Shown here piece by piece: positions 1 to 9,100 of a stretch of DNA of 64,000 nt. This DNA comes from JBBQER01 sp052148155 (GTDB lineage: Bacteria; Actinomycetota; Acidimicrobiia; IMCC26256; PALSA-610): positions 6,744-70,743 of the forward strand of contig JBKQIY010000144.1 of the NCBI GenBank assembly GCA_052148155.1. The letters run 5' to 3'. The translations under genes and the position numbers were made by a program. The notes below the pieces were generated by a model that had not been told where the DNA came from, made no database searches, and saw only the letters and a program-made list of their open reading frames with translations. Numbering within the stretch: position 1 is the stretch's first letter; the number at the start of each line of letters is the position of its first letter.

Positions 1-173
1 ATCGCCTCAAGGTTGGTGACCGGGGAACCGTGGTCGTGGATCTTGCGATTCGCCAGTCCGGTCCCTTGGCGCCGCTGGCCGCGCGTCCCATGTCGCGGCT
101 CACGCGTCGCTATCTGCGTATGGAAGCCGACGGCCTCAAGCTTCGCAGCGAAACTGGAGACAGTTGCTCCTGA
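1..173 (+). CDS. SRPBCC family protein, C-terminal fragment
   Basis: Partial gene entering from the left edge; only the last 56 residues are present, read from base 3 to the TGA at 171-173. The visible tail has GPLAPLAARPMSRLTRRYL followed by MEADGLKLRSE. This basic helix with its conserved ME..GLK ending is typical of the C-terminal helix of actinobacterial SRPBCC (polyketide cyclase/START-like) proteins, which form a hydrophobic ligand pocket. The ligand cannot be told from the tail. It lies 127 bases upstream of an acyl-CoA synthetase on the same strand, so a shared role in lipid or sterol metabolism is possible. The family call rests on a short segment. Confidence 0.55.
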   Translation, partial: RLKVGDRGTVVVDLAIRQSGPLAPLAARPMSRLTRRYLRMEADGLKLRSETGDSCS

Positions 174-300
174 TGTGGTGGCGTGTCGTTGATGAGACCA
201 CAGCGGCCGCCGGGAATCGTCCCCCGCCAGTCGACGTCGTCGGGCCCGAACGCCGTTTAGGATCGGACGTTGTGTCAATGGGCGACTCGTCTGGTGATGG

Positions 301-1905
301 ATGGCCTGGAACATCGCAGATCTCACGGAGCACGTCGTCGATTCAGTGCCCAATCGCGTCGCCTTGATCGTCCGGGACGAGCCGCGTACGTTCATCGAGC
401 TTGAGCGACGCGCGAACCGGTTGGCTCACCACCTTGCCGCGCAGGGGATCGGGGTGGGCGATCACGTCGGGATCTATGGACTGAACAGTCACGCGTTCGT
501 CGAAACGATCTTCGCGGCCTACAAATTGCGCGCGGTGCCGGTGAACGTGAACTACCGCTACGTCGAAGGCGAGCTGCGGTATCTTTTCGACAACGCCGAT
601 CTTGTCGCGCTCGTACATGACGCGCAGTTCGCGCCGCGCATCCGAGCGGTACGCGATTCGCTGCCGATGTTGCGCCACCTGATCGTGAACGACGACGGCT
701 CGAACGAAGACGCCTCGACGATCGGATCTGTTCTCTACGAGGACGCACTTGCGAGTCGAGCGCCAGAGCGTGACTTCGCTGGTAGATCCGGCGACGATAT
801 CTACATGCTGTACACCGGCGGCACGACCGGCATGCCGAAGGGTGTCGTGTGGCGTCAAGAGGACGTGTTGTGCGTTCTCGGTGGTCTTGTCAACTTCGAC
901 ACCGGCGTGCGCGTCGAAGACGAGTGGGAGTTCGCGAACGCCGCTGCCAGGGCGTCTGACGATGTTGGCCTCGGCGTTGTGATCGCGCCGCTGATGCACG
1001 GTGCCGCGCAGTGGGGGACCATCAACGGATTGATCAACGGCCGCACGACGGTATTGATGGCCAGGTTTGATCCGCACGAGGTGTGGAAGGCGATCGAGAA
1101 GTACCGCATTGCGACGCTCGGCCTTACCGGCGACGCGATGGGTCGGCCGCTCATCGAAGCACTCGATGATGGAGAGTACGACGCGTCCTCGCTCGTCGCG
1201 ATCGCTTCGACAGCCGCGATTTTCAGCCCAACGGTGAAAGAACAGTTCCGCGAACGCTTCCCGAACCTGGTCATCGCCGACGCCGTCGGTTCCACCGAGA
1301 CCGGCTACAACGGCGTGCAGGTGAGCACGAAGGGCGGAAGCGAGAAGCTCGGCCTTCCGACGGTGCGGATGGGTCCGGACACCGTGGTGCTCGACGACGA
1401 CATGAACGTCGTACAGCCAGGTTCGGGGGTGGTCGGACGCATGGCACGCGGTGGCAACGTGCCGTTGCGATACCACAAGGATCCCGACAAATCAGCGGCA
1501 ACGTTTGTGACCGTCGACGGCCGACGCTACGCGATTTCCGGAGACTCGGCGATCGTGGAGGCCGACGGAACGATGACGTTGCTCGGCCGCGGTTCTGAAT
1601 GCATCAACTCTGGCGGCGAGAAGATCTACCCCGAAGAGGTGGAGGCCGCGCTGAAAGCTCACCCGGCCGTGTTCGACGCAGTCGTTGTCGGCGTGCCCGA
1701 CGAACGTTGGGGCGAACGTGTGGCCGCGGTGATCGAGGTGCGGCCCGGTCACGTCGTATCGCTCGAGGACCTTGCCACGCATGCCCGAAACCATGTCGCG
1801 GGCTACAAGGTGCCACGCGAGCTGCACGTTGTCGTTAAAATTGAACGTTCGCCGAGCGGCAAACCGGATTACCCGTGGGCCAAGAACGTCGCGACCGGCG
1901 CCTAA
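301..1905 (+). CDS. acyl-CoA synthetase (AMP-binding, FadD19-like)
   Basis: A 534-residue ANL-superfamily ligase that activates a carboxylic acid to acyl-AMP and then to acyl-CoA. The P-loop YTGGTTGMPKG lies near residue 171. A long adenylation domain is followed by a C-terminal swing domain ending in SPSGKPDYPWAK, which carries the conserved Lys region. The GKPDY.WAK ending and the spacing resemble FadD19/FadD3-type ligases that act on sterol side chains or ring remnants in actinobacteria, so a bulky or steroid-like substrate is plausible but not shown. The start is the first ATG that gives the family N-terminus (MAWNIADL); no clear Shine-Dalgarno is seen. A paralogue lies at 32840-34453 on the other strand. 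Confidence 0.9.
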   Translation: MAWNIADLTEHVVDSVPNRVALIVRDEPRTFIELERRANRLAHHLAAQGIGVGDHVGIYGLNSHAFVETIFAAYKLRAVPVNVNYRYVEGELRYLFDNADLVALVHDAQFAPRIRAVRDSLPMLRHLIVNDDGSNEDASTIGSVLYEDALASRAPERDFAGRSGDDIYMLYTGGTTGMPKGVVWRQEDVLCVLGGLVNFDTGVRVEDEWEFANAAARASDDVGLGVVIAPLMHGAAQWGTINGLINGRTTVLMARFDPHEVWKAIEKYRIATLGLTGDAMGRPLIEALDDGEYDASSLVAIASTAAIFSPTVKEQFRERFPNLVIADAVGSTETGYNGVQVSTKGGSEKLGLPTVRMGPDTVVLDDDMNVVQPGSGVVGRMARGGNVPLRYHKDPDKSAATFVTVDGRRYAISGDSAIVEADGTMTLLGRGSECINSGGEKIYPEEVEAALKAHPAVFDAVVVGVPDERWGERVAAVIEVRPGHVVSLEDLATHARNHVAGYKVPRELHVVVKIERSPSGKPDYPWAKNVATGA

Positions 1906-2064
1906 AGACATCTGAAATTAAGACCGGCGTTCGTCGAGGACCTGGCTGCACCGTCCACCTTGACACGTCCCCCTCGACCCGGCGCACGATGTCGGTTCTA
2001 TGTCGTCCACGAGCTGACCGGCCAACGTCGGGCGGGTTCGCCCTGTCCACCATAAGCTTGTGCG

Positions 2065-2241
2065 GTGCCGACGCCTGTCGGTCCGCTAGGACCCGAAGAG
2101 ATCGACCCGAATGATCCCGACCACTGGGACTGGGACGCGCAAGCGCCGCTATCAGTCGCACGGCCACCATGGATCCGCTTCACGGCGTTGGCGATCGCCG
2201 TGATCCTCGTCCTGTTTGTGATCGCGGAATTCTCTCGGTGA
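2065..2241 (+). CDS. small single-span membrane protein (58 aa)
   Basis: A GTG-started reading frame of 58 codons ending at TGA 2239-2241. The N-terminal half is acidic and Pro/Trp-rich (EEIDPNDPDHWDWD). The C-terminal half is one hydrophobic helix, roughly residues 37-55 (FTALAIAVILVLFVIAEF), preceded by RPPWIR and ending in SR. A short acidic cytoplasmic tail, a Pro-Trp boundary and a single span ending at the C-terminus is a layout common among small conserved actinobacterial membrane proteins. Function unknown. No Shine-Dalgarno is visible; the A/T-rich ACCATAAGCT just upstream could be a -10 region for a short-leader message. Short, so the call rests on composition and topology. Confidence 0.6.
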   Translation: MPTPVGPLGPEEIDPNDPDHWDWDAQAPLSVARPPWIRFTALAIAVILVLFVIAEFSR

Positions 2242-2735
2242 GCATCGACTCGTACGTCTGACGTCGTCCAGCACTTCTTGTTGGCGACACCGGCGCAAGC
2301 CCATCGTCGGCCGTACTGGCCGGGTCGTGGAACCGCCGGTTTCGAAACCGGCTGGACCAACATTTCGATGTCGAGCCGACGCGTTCGAGGGCCAGCGGCC
2401 GACGCGTTCGGGGGAGATGTGGATGAAGACTCGAGGCCCGCTGATGGCTTCGGCGCGGCCTGCGATCTCGATCGCTCACGGGTGAGAACCGTCCCCGGCC
2501 GCGATGCCGTCGATCACGATCGTGGCGCGCCGGCGTGTGTTACGTCTTGGACCGTGAGGTATCAACCGGGCCAGGGTATGAACGTGAGCTGACTGACCAC
2601 GCCGCGCGCACAGGTCGTTCGGTCCTCGCGCGGTCCTGCTAGTAGGCATGGCGGTTTGCGGCCAACGCCTCGAACGTGATGACTTGACCCGTCGACGAAT
2701 GTCTCCGTGACGGACCGACGAGCGAGAAGGTAGCC
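2242..2735 (+). other. gene-poor gap before the DHFR-like gene
   Basis: 494 bases with no reading frame I can defend. Frames on both strands are short, Arg-rich and lack domain signatures. It contains the 18-base palindrome listed separately. A ribosome binding site (GAGAAGGT) for the next gene lies at the right end. Confidence 0.5.
2335..2352. repeat. 18-bp perfect palindrome
   Basis: GCCGGTTTCGAAACCGGC is identical to its own reverse complement. There is no T-tract after it and no loop, so it looks more like a dimeric protein-binding site than a terminator. It lies 94 bases after the small membrane gene and about 385 bases before the DHFR-like gene. Confidence 0.5.
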
Positions 2736-3338
2736 ATGGGCAACGTCGTAGTCGCACTCTCGATGTCGCTGGACGGGTTCATCGCCGGACCTCACGACGG
2801 TCCCGCCAATCCGCTCGGTGACGGCGGAGCGAGGCTCTTCGACTGGTGGTCAGCCGGCACCGAGCGCGTCGGTGCCGACGACCGCTTCAAGCCGCCGGCG
2901 CGCAGTCGCGCGATCGTGAAAGAAATGTTCGACTGCGGCGCGATCATCACTGGTCGGCGTACCTTCGACATCGCCAACGGCTGGGGCGGGCACCATCCCG
3001 TCGGCGTCCCGTTCTTCTTACTCACCCACGACGCGCCCAGCCGGTACGTGGGAGTAGGTACCGGCGGAACGGTCGTCACCGACGGCATCGAGAGCGCACT
3101 TGACCAGGCACGCGCGGTGGCCGATGGGCGCGACATTGCCGTCTGTGCTGCTGATGTAGCCCAGCAGTACCTCAAAGCCGGCCTGCTCGACGAAGTCCAC
3201 GTGAGTCTTGTTCCCGTGCTGCTCGGCAGCGGTGTGCGGCTCTTCGCGAATATCGAAGACCGCCAGTTCTGCCTCGAATGCACCCGAGTGGTCGAATCCG
3301 ACGGCGTCACCCACCTCCGCTACCACGTCGCGAAATAG
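2736..3338 (+). CDS. dihydrofolate reductase family protein (RibD C-terminal-like)
   Basis: A 200-residue NADPH-dependent reductase-fold protein. The N-terminus VVVALSMSLDGFIAGP is the classic opening of the DHFR/RibD_C family. ITGRRTFD near residue 71 and the GSGVRLF segment near residue 167 match the nucleotide-binding parts of the family. In bacteria such stand-alone proteins are mostly uncharacterised; they resemble the RibD reductase domain but are not themselves riboflavin enzymes. The ATG start is preceded by GAGAAGGT at good spacing. It stands alone, with gaps on both sides. The substrate is unknown. Confidence 0.85.
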   Translation: MGNVVVALSMSLDGFIAGPHDGPANPLGDGGARLFDWWSAGTERVGADDRFKPPARSRAIVKEMFDCGAIITGRRTFDIANGWGGHHPVGVPFFLLTHDAPSRYVGVGTGGTVVTDGIESALDQARAVADGRDIAVCAADVAQQYLKAGLLDEVHVSLVPVLLGSGVRLFANIEDRQFCLECTRVVESDGVTHLRYHVAK

Positions 3339-3607
3339 CCAGCGCGAGAGGCGGGACATGGGCAGTTCGTGTGGATTGCGAAGCGTGAAGCTGCGGCTGC
3401 GGCTTGCCACGGCTTGGGCGGTTTCGGTTTCGGGCACGCGCACGCGTCGTGAACCCCGGGCCGGCAATCGATCGACATGTGTTGATGCCAACACGCCTCG
3501 GCCGCCGAAGCCGTGGCAACTTGTCGTCTCGGTAAACAAAGCGTGAAGGACAGGAGATCGGGCGGACTATCGTGCGCGAGCGGTGTACCGCGTGCGAGGC
3601 TCATGTG

Positions 3608-3964
3608 ATGGCAGAGATCCACATTTTCGCGCGGGCCCGAGACAAGATGGCGGTCCAGGCGGGCGAGGTCGTCTTCAGCCAAGGCGACGCCGGCGACGCG
3701 ATGTACGCCGTACTCGACGGAGCCGTTGACATTTCGTTGGGCGGTGTCGCGGTGGAGACGGTCGGCCCGAGCGGAATATTTGGGGAACTTGCACTCGTGG
3801 ACGCGAGCCCTCGCAGCGCGACCGCGATCGCGCGTGTCGAGTCGCAGCTCGCTCGGGTGGATCGAAGAGAGTTCATGTTCTTGGTGCAGGAGCATCCGAC
3901 TTTCGCACTTCAAGTGATGCAGGTGCTCGCGGAACGTATTCGGCACGCGAACGAATCCCACTAG
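3608..3964 (+). CDS. stand-alone cyclic nucleotide-binding domain protein
   Basis: A 118-residue protein that is essentially one cNMP-binding (Crp/CAP_ED) domain with no DNA-binding helix-turn-helix. The pattern VFSQGDAGDAMYAVLDGAVDI is followed by the phosphate-binding cassette FGELALVDASPRSATAIA. The cassette holds the Gly-Glu and Arg-Ser/Thr pair that contact the cyclic phosphate and ribose. The chosen ATG has GAGG eight bases upstream; an in-frame GTG at 3572 would add 12 residues. It lies 282 bases before the cyclase fusion on the same strand, so it could be a receptor for that enzyme's product. That partnership is inferred from position only. With no output domain it presumably acts by binding another protein. 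Confidence 0.85.
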   Translation: MAEIHIFARARDKMAVQAGEVVFSQGDAGDAMYAVLDGAVDISLGGVAVETVGPSGIFGELALVDASPRSATAIARVESQLARVDRREFMFLVQEHPTFALQVMQVLAERIRHANESH

Positions 3965-4194
3965 CTCTCCGGGCCGTGTTGCCGGTCCGGCGTTTTCGGC
4001 GTCGTACGGGTCGGTTGTTGGCTCGGCGAGGAGATCGCGGGTCTTGAGCCGTCGTGGGCCAAGCCGGCACTGTCGGGCGCCCAAGACGGAACGTTGAACA
4101 CAGCAAGGCAACGCCCATGTGCGTGACTGCACCGGCATGCTCGCGCGGCCGGTCGTCGCGGTTGGTCTCCCGGCTCGCCGTAGCAGCGCTGACG

Positions 4195-4200
4195 TAAGAT
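4195..4200 (+). promoter_or_regulatory. candidate -10 element (TAAGAT) for the cyclase gene
   Basis: TAAGAT lies 46 bases before the TTG start and fits the actinobacterial TAnnnT consensus. No convincing -35 is seen at 16-19 bases upstream. Confidence 0.35.
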
Positions 4201-4234
4201 CGGATGGTTGCTGGCTGACCGGACACCCAACTCG

Positions 4235-4241
4235 AAGGAGG
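4235..4241 (+). promoter_or_regulatory. strong Shine-Dalgarno that fixes a TTG start
   Basis: AAGGAGG ends five bases before the TTG at 4247. It argues against the upstream in-frame TTG at 4208, which has no such site. Confidence 0.75.
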
Positions 4242-4246
4242 CTTGG

Positions 4247-6088
4247 TTGTCGTCGGTCGTCGACGCGGAGCGTCGCGGTGAGCTTTTGCTCGCCTTCGAC
4301 CTCGTGGAACGCGCGCTGGTCGAATTCCCGGGCGATGTCGAACTCCAATTCCGGGCCGTCCTCGCACTCGCGCGGTCCGGCTCGACGGGAGAGGCGGCTC
4401 GCAGGTTCGACGAGTATGAGCTCGGGATCGTCAAAGATGAAGACACGCAGGCGCTGTCGGCGCGACTGAAAAAGGATGCTGCCCTCGTCGCCGATGGTGA
4501 CGAAGGACAGCGACTCGCTCTGCAAGCTGCCCTCGAGTATCGGATGATCTATGAGCAGACCGGCGGCTATTTCCCTGCGGTGAATGCGGCGACGTTAAGT
4601 TTCCTTGCCGGCGATCGCGACGGGGGAGTTGCGTTGGCTGGCGATGCGCTCCGAGCCGTCGTCGCTTCGCACGACGATTCTTACTACGCGTTGGCGACTG
4701 AAGCCGAAGCGCACCTGCTTCGGGGCGAGGTCGAAAGCGCACGGAGTGCGCTCGAGCGTGCGGCCCGTGCGAACAAGGGTGACTACGGCGCGCTCGCGAC
4801 GACGCGCCGCCAGTTACGCATGATCTGCCAGACCGCCGGAATCGATACGGAGGTCCTTGCGGCTGTGGCTGGACCAGCAGTCGTTCATTTCTGCGGTCAC
4901 CGGATCGATGTCGATGACCGTGGACCGTTCCGGTCGACGGACGAACGCCATGTTGGTGGCCTGATCGTGGACGTGGTCGCGAGACACAACGTCGGGTTCG
5001 CCTATGGGTCGCTGGCGAGTGGCGGAGACATCTTGTGGGCCGAGGCGCTTCTCGCCCGCGGCGTCGAACTCCATATCGTCTTGCCGTTTGCGCTCGAAGA
5101 GTTCGTCGAGTGCTCGGTCGCCCCTTCCGGACACTCGTGGGTCGAACGGTTTTCGCAATGCCTCGATCGGGCTGCGTCGGTGACCTACGGCACCAGTGAC
5201 GCCTTCCTCGGCGATGACGTCCTGTACCGATACTGCTCCGAAATTGCGATGGGACTCACCCTGGTGCGTGCACGCTGGCTCGACGCCGAGGTGCACCAAT
5301 TCGCGTTGTGGGACGGTAAGCCGGCCCGCGGCGAGGCCGGTACCGCAATCGACGTCGCTCTGTGGCAGAGCACCGGTCATCCGGTCACGATCGTCCGACC
5401 TCCCACTGTCGACGGCCCGCCGATCATCACGGACTCGGGCCAGCGGTCAGTACCGGGCCCGACCGTCGCGCGTCACGACCGGGCCGTGGAGGCAGGTTCG
5501 GGGCGCGTCATCCGGGCGATGTTGTTCGCCGACGTACGCGGGTTCTCGAAACTCACTGACGAGCAACTTCCGACGTTTGCACAATATGTGTTCGGGTCTT
5601 TCGCCGAGGTGCTCGACCGATACCGCACCGTTGTGGAGTACAGCAACACGTGGGGGGATGCGCTCTACGCGGTCATCACCGATGCTGTGTCGGCGGCCGC
5701 GTGTGCGCTCGACCTCCAACACGCCATCGAGCATTTGGCTCCCGAGACGGTTGGGCTCCCGGCCGATCTCGCGCTCCGTCTTGGCGGACACGTCGGTCCG
5801 ATCTTCCCTGTCGCCGATCTCATCCTCAAACGGCGATCGTTCGTCGGCTCGCACGTGAACCGCACGGCGCGTATCGAGCCCGTCACACCGCCGGGTGCCG
5901 TCTACGTCACATCACCGTTCGCGGCTGCGCTCGAACTCACCGACGGACACCCATTCGCCTGCGACTACGTCGGACATCGGCCCGCCGCGAAAGATTACGG
6001 GTCGCTGCGCATGTATCGACTCCGACTGGCGAATACGACTCCGGCCGACTTGTCGGGCGGAGGGCGCGCGGGCACGCCCGTCTCGTAG
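4247..6088 (+). CDS. TPR / SLOG-like / class III nucleotidyl cyclase fusion
   Basis: A 613-residue three-part protein. Residues 1-200 are TPR-like and resemble the TRAFs-binding (DUF4071) module (GYFPAVNAATLSFLAGD). Residues about 215-400 are a Rossmann-like segment (FCGHRIDVDD, SGGDILWAEALLARGVELHIVLPF) resembling SLOG nucleotide-ligand sensors. Residues about 415-600 are a class III cyclase. Metal-binding Asp429 (FADVRGFS) and Asp471 (NTWGD) and the transition-state pair Asn538/Arg542 (VNRTAR) are present. The two base-selecting positions are not canonical: Asn467 replaces the usual Lys and Ser531 the usual Asp. Product identity is therefore open, and neither cAMP nor cGMP can be assumed. 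No membrane segment. Neighbours are a free cNMP-binding protein and a convergent TIR protein. Confidence 0.8.
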   Translation: MSSVVDAERRGELLLAFDLVERALVEFPGDVELQFRAVLALARSGSTGEAARRFDEYELGIVKDEDTQALSARLKKDAALVADGDEGQRLALQAALEYRMIYEQTGGYFPAVNAATLSFLAGDRDGGVALAGDALRAVVASHDDSYYALATEAEAHLLRGEVESARSALERAARANKGDYGALATTRRQLRMICQTAGIDTEVLAAVAGPAVVHFCGHRIDVDDRGPFRSTDERHVGGLIVDVVARHNVGFAYGSLASGGDILWAEALLARGVELHIVLPFALEEFVECSVAPSGHSWVERFSQCLDRAASVTYGTSDAFLGDDVLYRYCSEIAMGLTLVRARWLDAEVHQFALWDGKPARGEAGTAIDVALWQSTGHPVTIVRPPTVDGPPIITDSGQRSVPGPTVARHDRAVEAGSGRVIRAMLFADVRGFSKLTDEQLPTFAQYVFGSFAEVLDRYRTVVEYSNTWGDALYAVITDAVSAAACALDLQHAIEHLAPETVGLPADLALRLGGHVGPIFPVADLILKRRSFVGSHVNRTARIEPVTPPGAVYVTSPFAAALELTDGHPFACDYVGHRPAAKDYGSLRMYRLRLANTTPADLSGGGRAGTPVS

Positions 6089-6129
6089 GTCTGCAACCTC
6101 GCTCGGTCCGGTGGACTCGACGGTGAGAT

Positions 6130-9100
6130 CTAGCTTTTCGAGGTGGTCGTCGCGTCGGGAACCGCGGAGGACAATCTCGCCGGAACGTCGGTTGGACGGG
6201 CCGCGATGCCGGCCGAGCCGTACAGAGTCTTACGGTTCGGCCGTCGGCACCGTGGACGGTGAGGCGTCTCGCCCATCGCAGGACAGCCCGACGGGCTCTC
6301 GTTCACCGGCCCCGAAGATGGGAGCTCGGCACGGACCGGCAATGGTTTCGCGGTCCGCACCACAGATGGCCGCGCGATCGGCGGGGACGCGTTGATGTTC
6401 CATGTGGCGGTGGTCTGAGCCGGCGAACACGCGGGTGCGTAGGTCTCGCCGGGAAAGTATGTCTGCCACTCGTCTGGGGTCAGCGCCCGCGGGGCGGCGG
6501 CACAGAGCTGGCTGAGCAGCGTGGCGGGTGACGCACCCCACGAGTCGGTGAAGAAACGCGAACCGTGGAAATCGATGGCGACCGCGGCGATTTCACCGTC
6601 AGCGGGCATCCCCACAGATATCTGCCCTTCGACCTGGCCGACAGCCGGCGTGACGTCTCGCGCGATTCCCAGCGGCTGCAAGAATCGGCCCAACTCGTCG
6701 CCGGTCACCACGACATCGGTGCCGTCACCGCGGACGTCGTTGTAGAAGTTCAGGCCTACCGTCGCGACCTCCCCGTTGTCTGAAATCGCCAGCGCGGTCG
6801 GATCGAACGTGGACGATGAGGTCAGCACGACATCCGATGCCACGTCTTGCGTGTTCGACGTTGACCCGAGATTCCAGATCGCGACGGTCCCGCCGGCATT
6901 GAAGGCGAGAAGCTGGCCGTTCGGGCTGAACCGGAGGGCATAACCGTCGTTTCCGAAGCTGCCGCTGCCGAGGGCAACGACCCCGGCGCTCATGCTCAGC
7001 GTGTGGAGTATCGCTCCGCTGCGCGCATCCAACAGCACGCCGCCGACTTCGCCGGAAGAACCCTGCGTTGCCACAAGCGCGACGACGTCGGTGCCGGGTT
7101 GAAAGGCCGGTACGGACACGGTCTGCTCGCCCAGCCCGACCGACTGGTTGTCGATCACCTGGAGTGGTTGACCGGTCGCGACGGAATAGGTCACCAGCGC
7201 GCAGCTGTGCGGTCCGGACGTCCCGTGCGCGTTGTCGTCGAAGGTCACGGCGACGACGTCGGTGGCGTCACTCAATGACACACCGACGGGGATGTCGTCG
7301 GGTATGCGAGCCAGGGGGGTCGCGCCCAACTGCGTGCTGTCGACGATGGTGCCGGTCGCCGCGTCGAGGATCAGCACGCGGCACGGGCATCCGCCGGTGT
7401 GTCCGATGATCGCGACCGCGTCTGTCCCGCTGGGATCAAAGCTGACCGCGTTGATCGCTTCGTCGGGTCCGAGGGGCACGGATAGGCGACGTTCGGTGTG
7501 AGCGGCTCCGTCGATCATGGCGAGGGAGTGTGCACTCCAGGCGAGCGCGGTCTGGCCGGTCGGTGCCTCGACGACGGTCGTCCCCGCGGGCACAGCACCG
7601 TTGCTGGGCACGATGGCGGACGAGGTACTGGCCGGTGACTGCAGGTCGATGATCTGCAATGCCGTCAGGCTCGACGCGACCAGGCTGGTTCCGTTCGGAC
7701 TGATCGACAGATTGCAGAAGTACGACGCGCATAACTCGAGCGGTACGACACCCTGCGTCGTCCATTTCGCCGCGGTGAGGTTCCACACCTGGTAGGTCGG
7801 GACCGACCCGATCGAGTTGAGCAGCACGACCGCGCGGCCGTCCGGGGTCGAGGTCACGAGCGTGTTGAGGTTGCCGCCACCAAGCGCGGCCGGAATAGGC
7901 CGCGTCAGTTCGAACTGTGCACGGGGCGCCGAGGCCCCGGCAACCACTTGCAGTTCGACGTGCCGTTCGTTGTTATACACCCACACGGTCGGGCCGGTGG
8001 GCGCGAACTCCACCGCGGGCGGGTCGGCGGTCTCGTCTGGCGAGATCCGCGGCGGGTTGACCCAGCTGCTCAACTCCGGTGTCGCGAAACTGCCGATCTT
8101 GTAGGCGGCGCCGGCCTTGCCGGTCGCGACGTCGATCGGGACCAACGCGTAGTCGTCGCCTCCGGTGTAGACGAGCGCAGTGGCGAGTGAGCCGTCCTCG
8201 TTGATCGCGACACCGACCGGCTGGTGGGGGAGTGCGATTCGGCGCGGGGGTGATTGACCGGTTGATATGTCCACCGCCTTCGCGCCGTTCGGGGCGAGCC
8301 ACGCGAGCACGTCGCCGTTTCCCGACAGCGCAGGGCGCCGTCCGGTCAGACCGTTGCCGCTGTCCGGTTCTTGAGAGGCGACCGACCATGCCGAGACGGT
8401 GCCGTCGCCGCTCGCGGCGTTCGACGTCAGCGCCAAGACGTTGCCGTCGCCCGAGAGGGCGCTTTCGGAAGTCAGGCCGGTGCTACTCGTCGCGTTCGCC
8501 GCCAGTGAGCCGTCGGCGTTCCACACCTGCACGACGTCGGGCCGGCTCGATTGTGCCGATGAATACGTCGCGAAGCGCTGGCTGTCCGATGACCATGACA
8601 CGGGATACGGCTGCGCCGACAGGAGATCTGACGTCGATCCGGCGAGCTGGCCGGTCACGAAGCGGCCGCCGGCATTCGCGAGTGCGTCCAGTGCACTGTT
8701 CGCAACTGAACCGTCGATCTGGATATCAGGCTGTTCGCAGCCGCTGTCTGGATACGAGGCGGTGTTCGAGGTCGAGTTCGGGTTGATCGCGCTGCTCGCA
8801 CATGCGTGGCGTACGGCCTCCGCCGCGAGGAGGACGCCCAGCTGGTAGGTCTGGTCACCCGAGCTCATCAGTTGTTCGCTGCGACGGGCAGCAAGTCTCG
8901 CCTCGGCGAGGAGGGTCGATTGCTGCAGCGCGAGGCTGCCCTTGACCAAGTTCGAGTTCGCGGTGTCGAGATTCGCGTTGGTGATGGAGAGTTCTTGCGC
9001 GCGGCTCTCGGCCAGGGTGCGCTGCTGGGAGGCTTCGATGGCACTGAGCTCGGCTTCATGCTGGCGGGCGAAAGCCAAACCACGCTGCTGGTCTGCCTCC

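Noticed and set aside
4208..4246. Upstream TTG start for the cyclase fusion
   Set aside because: No ribosome site there, while AAGGAGG lies five bases before the TTG at 4247.
3320..4525. 401-codon minus-strand frame opposite the cNMP protein
   Set aside because: Antisense to a clear cNMP-binding domain and to the start of the TPR-cyclase gene; no motif of its own.
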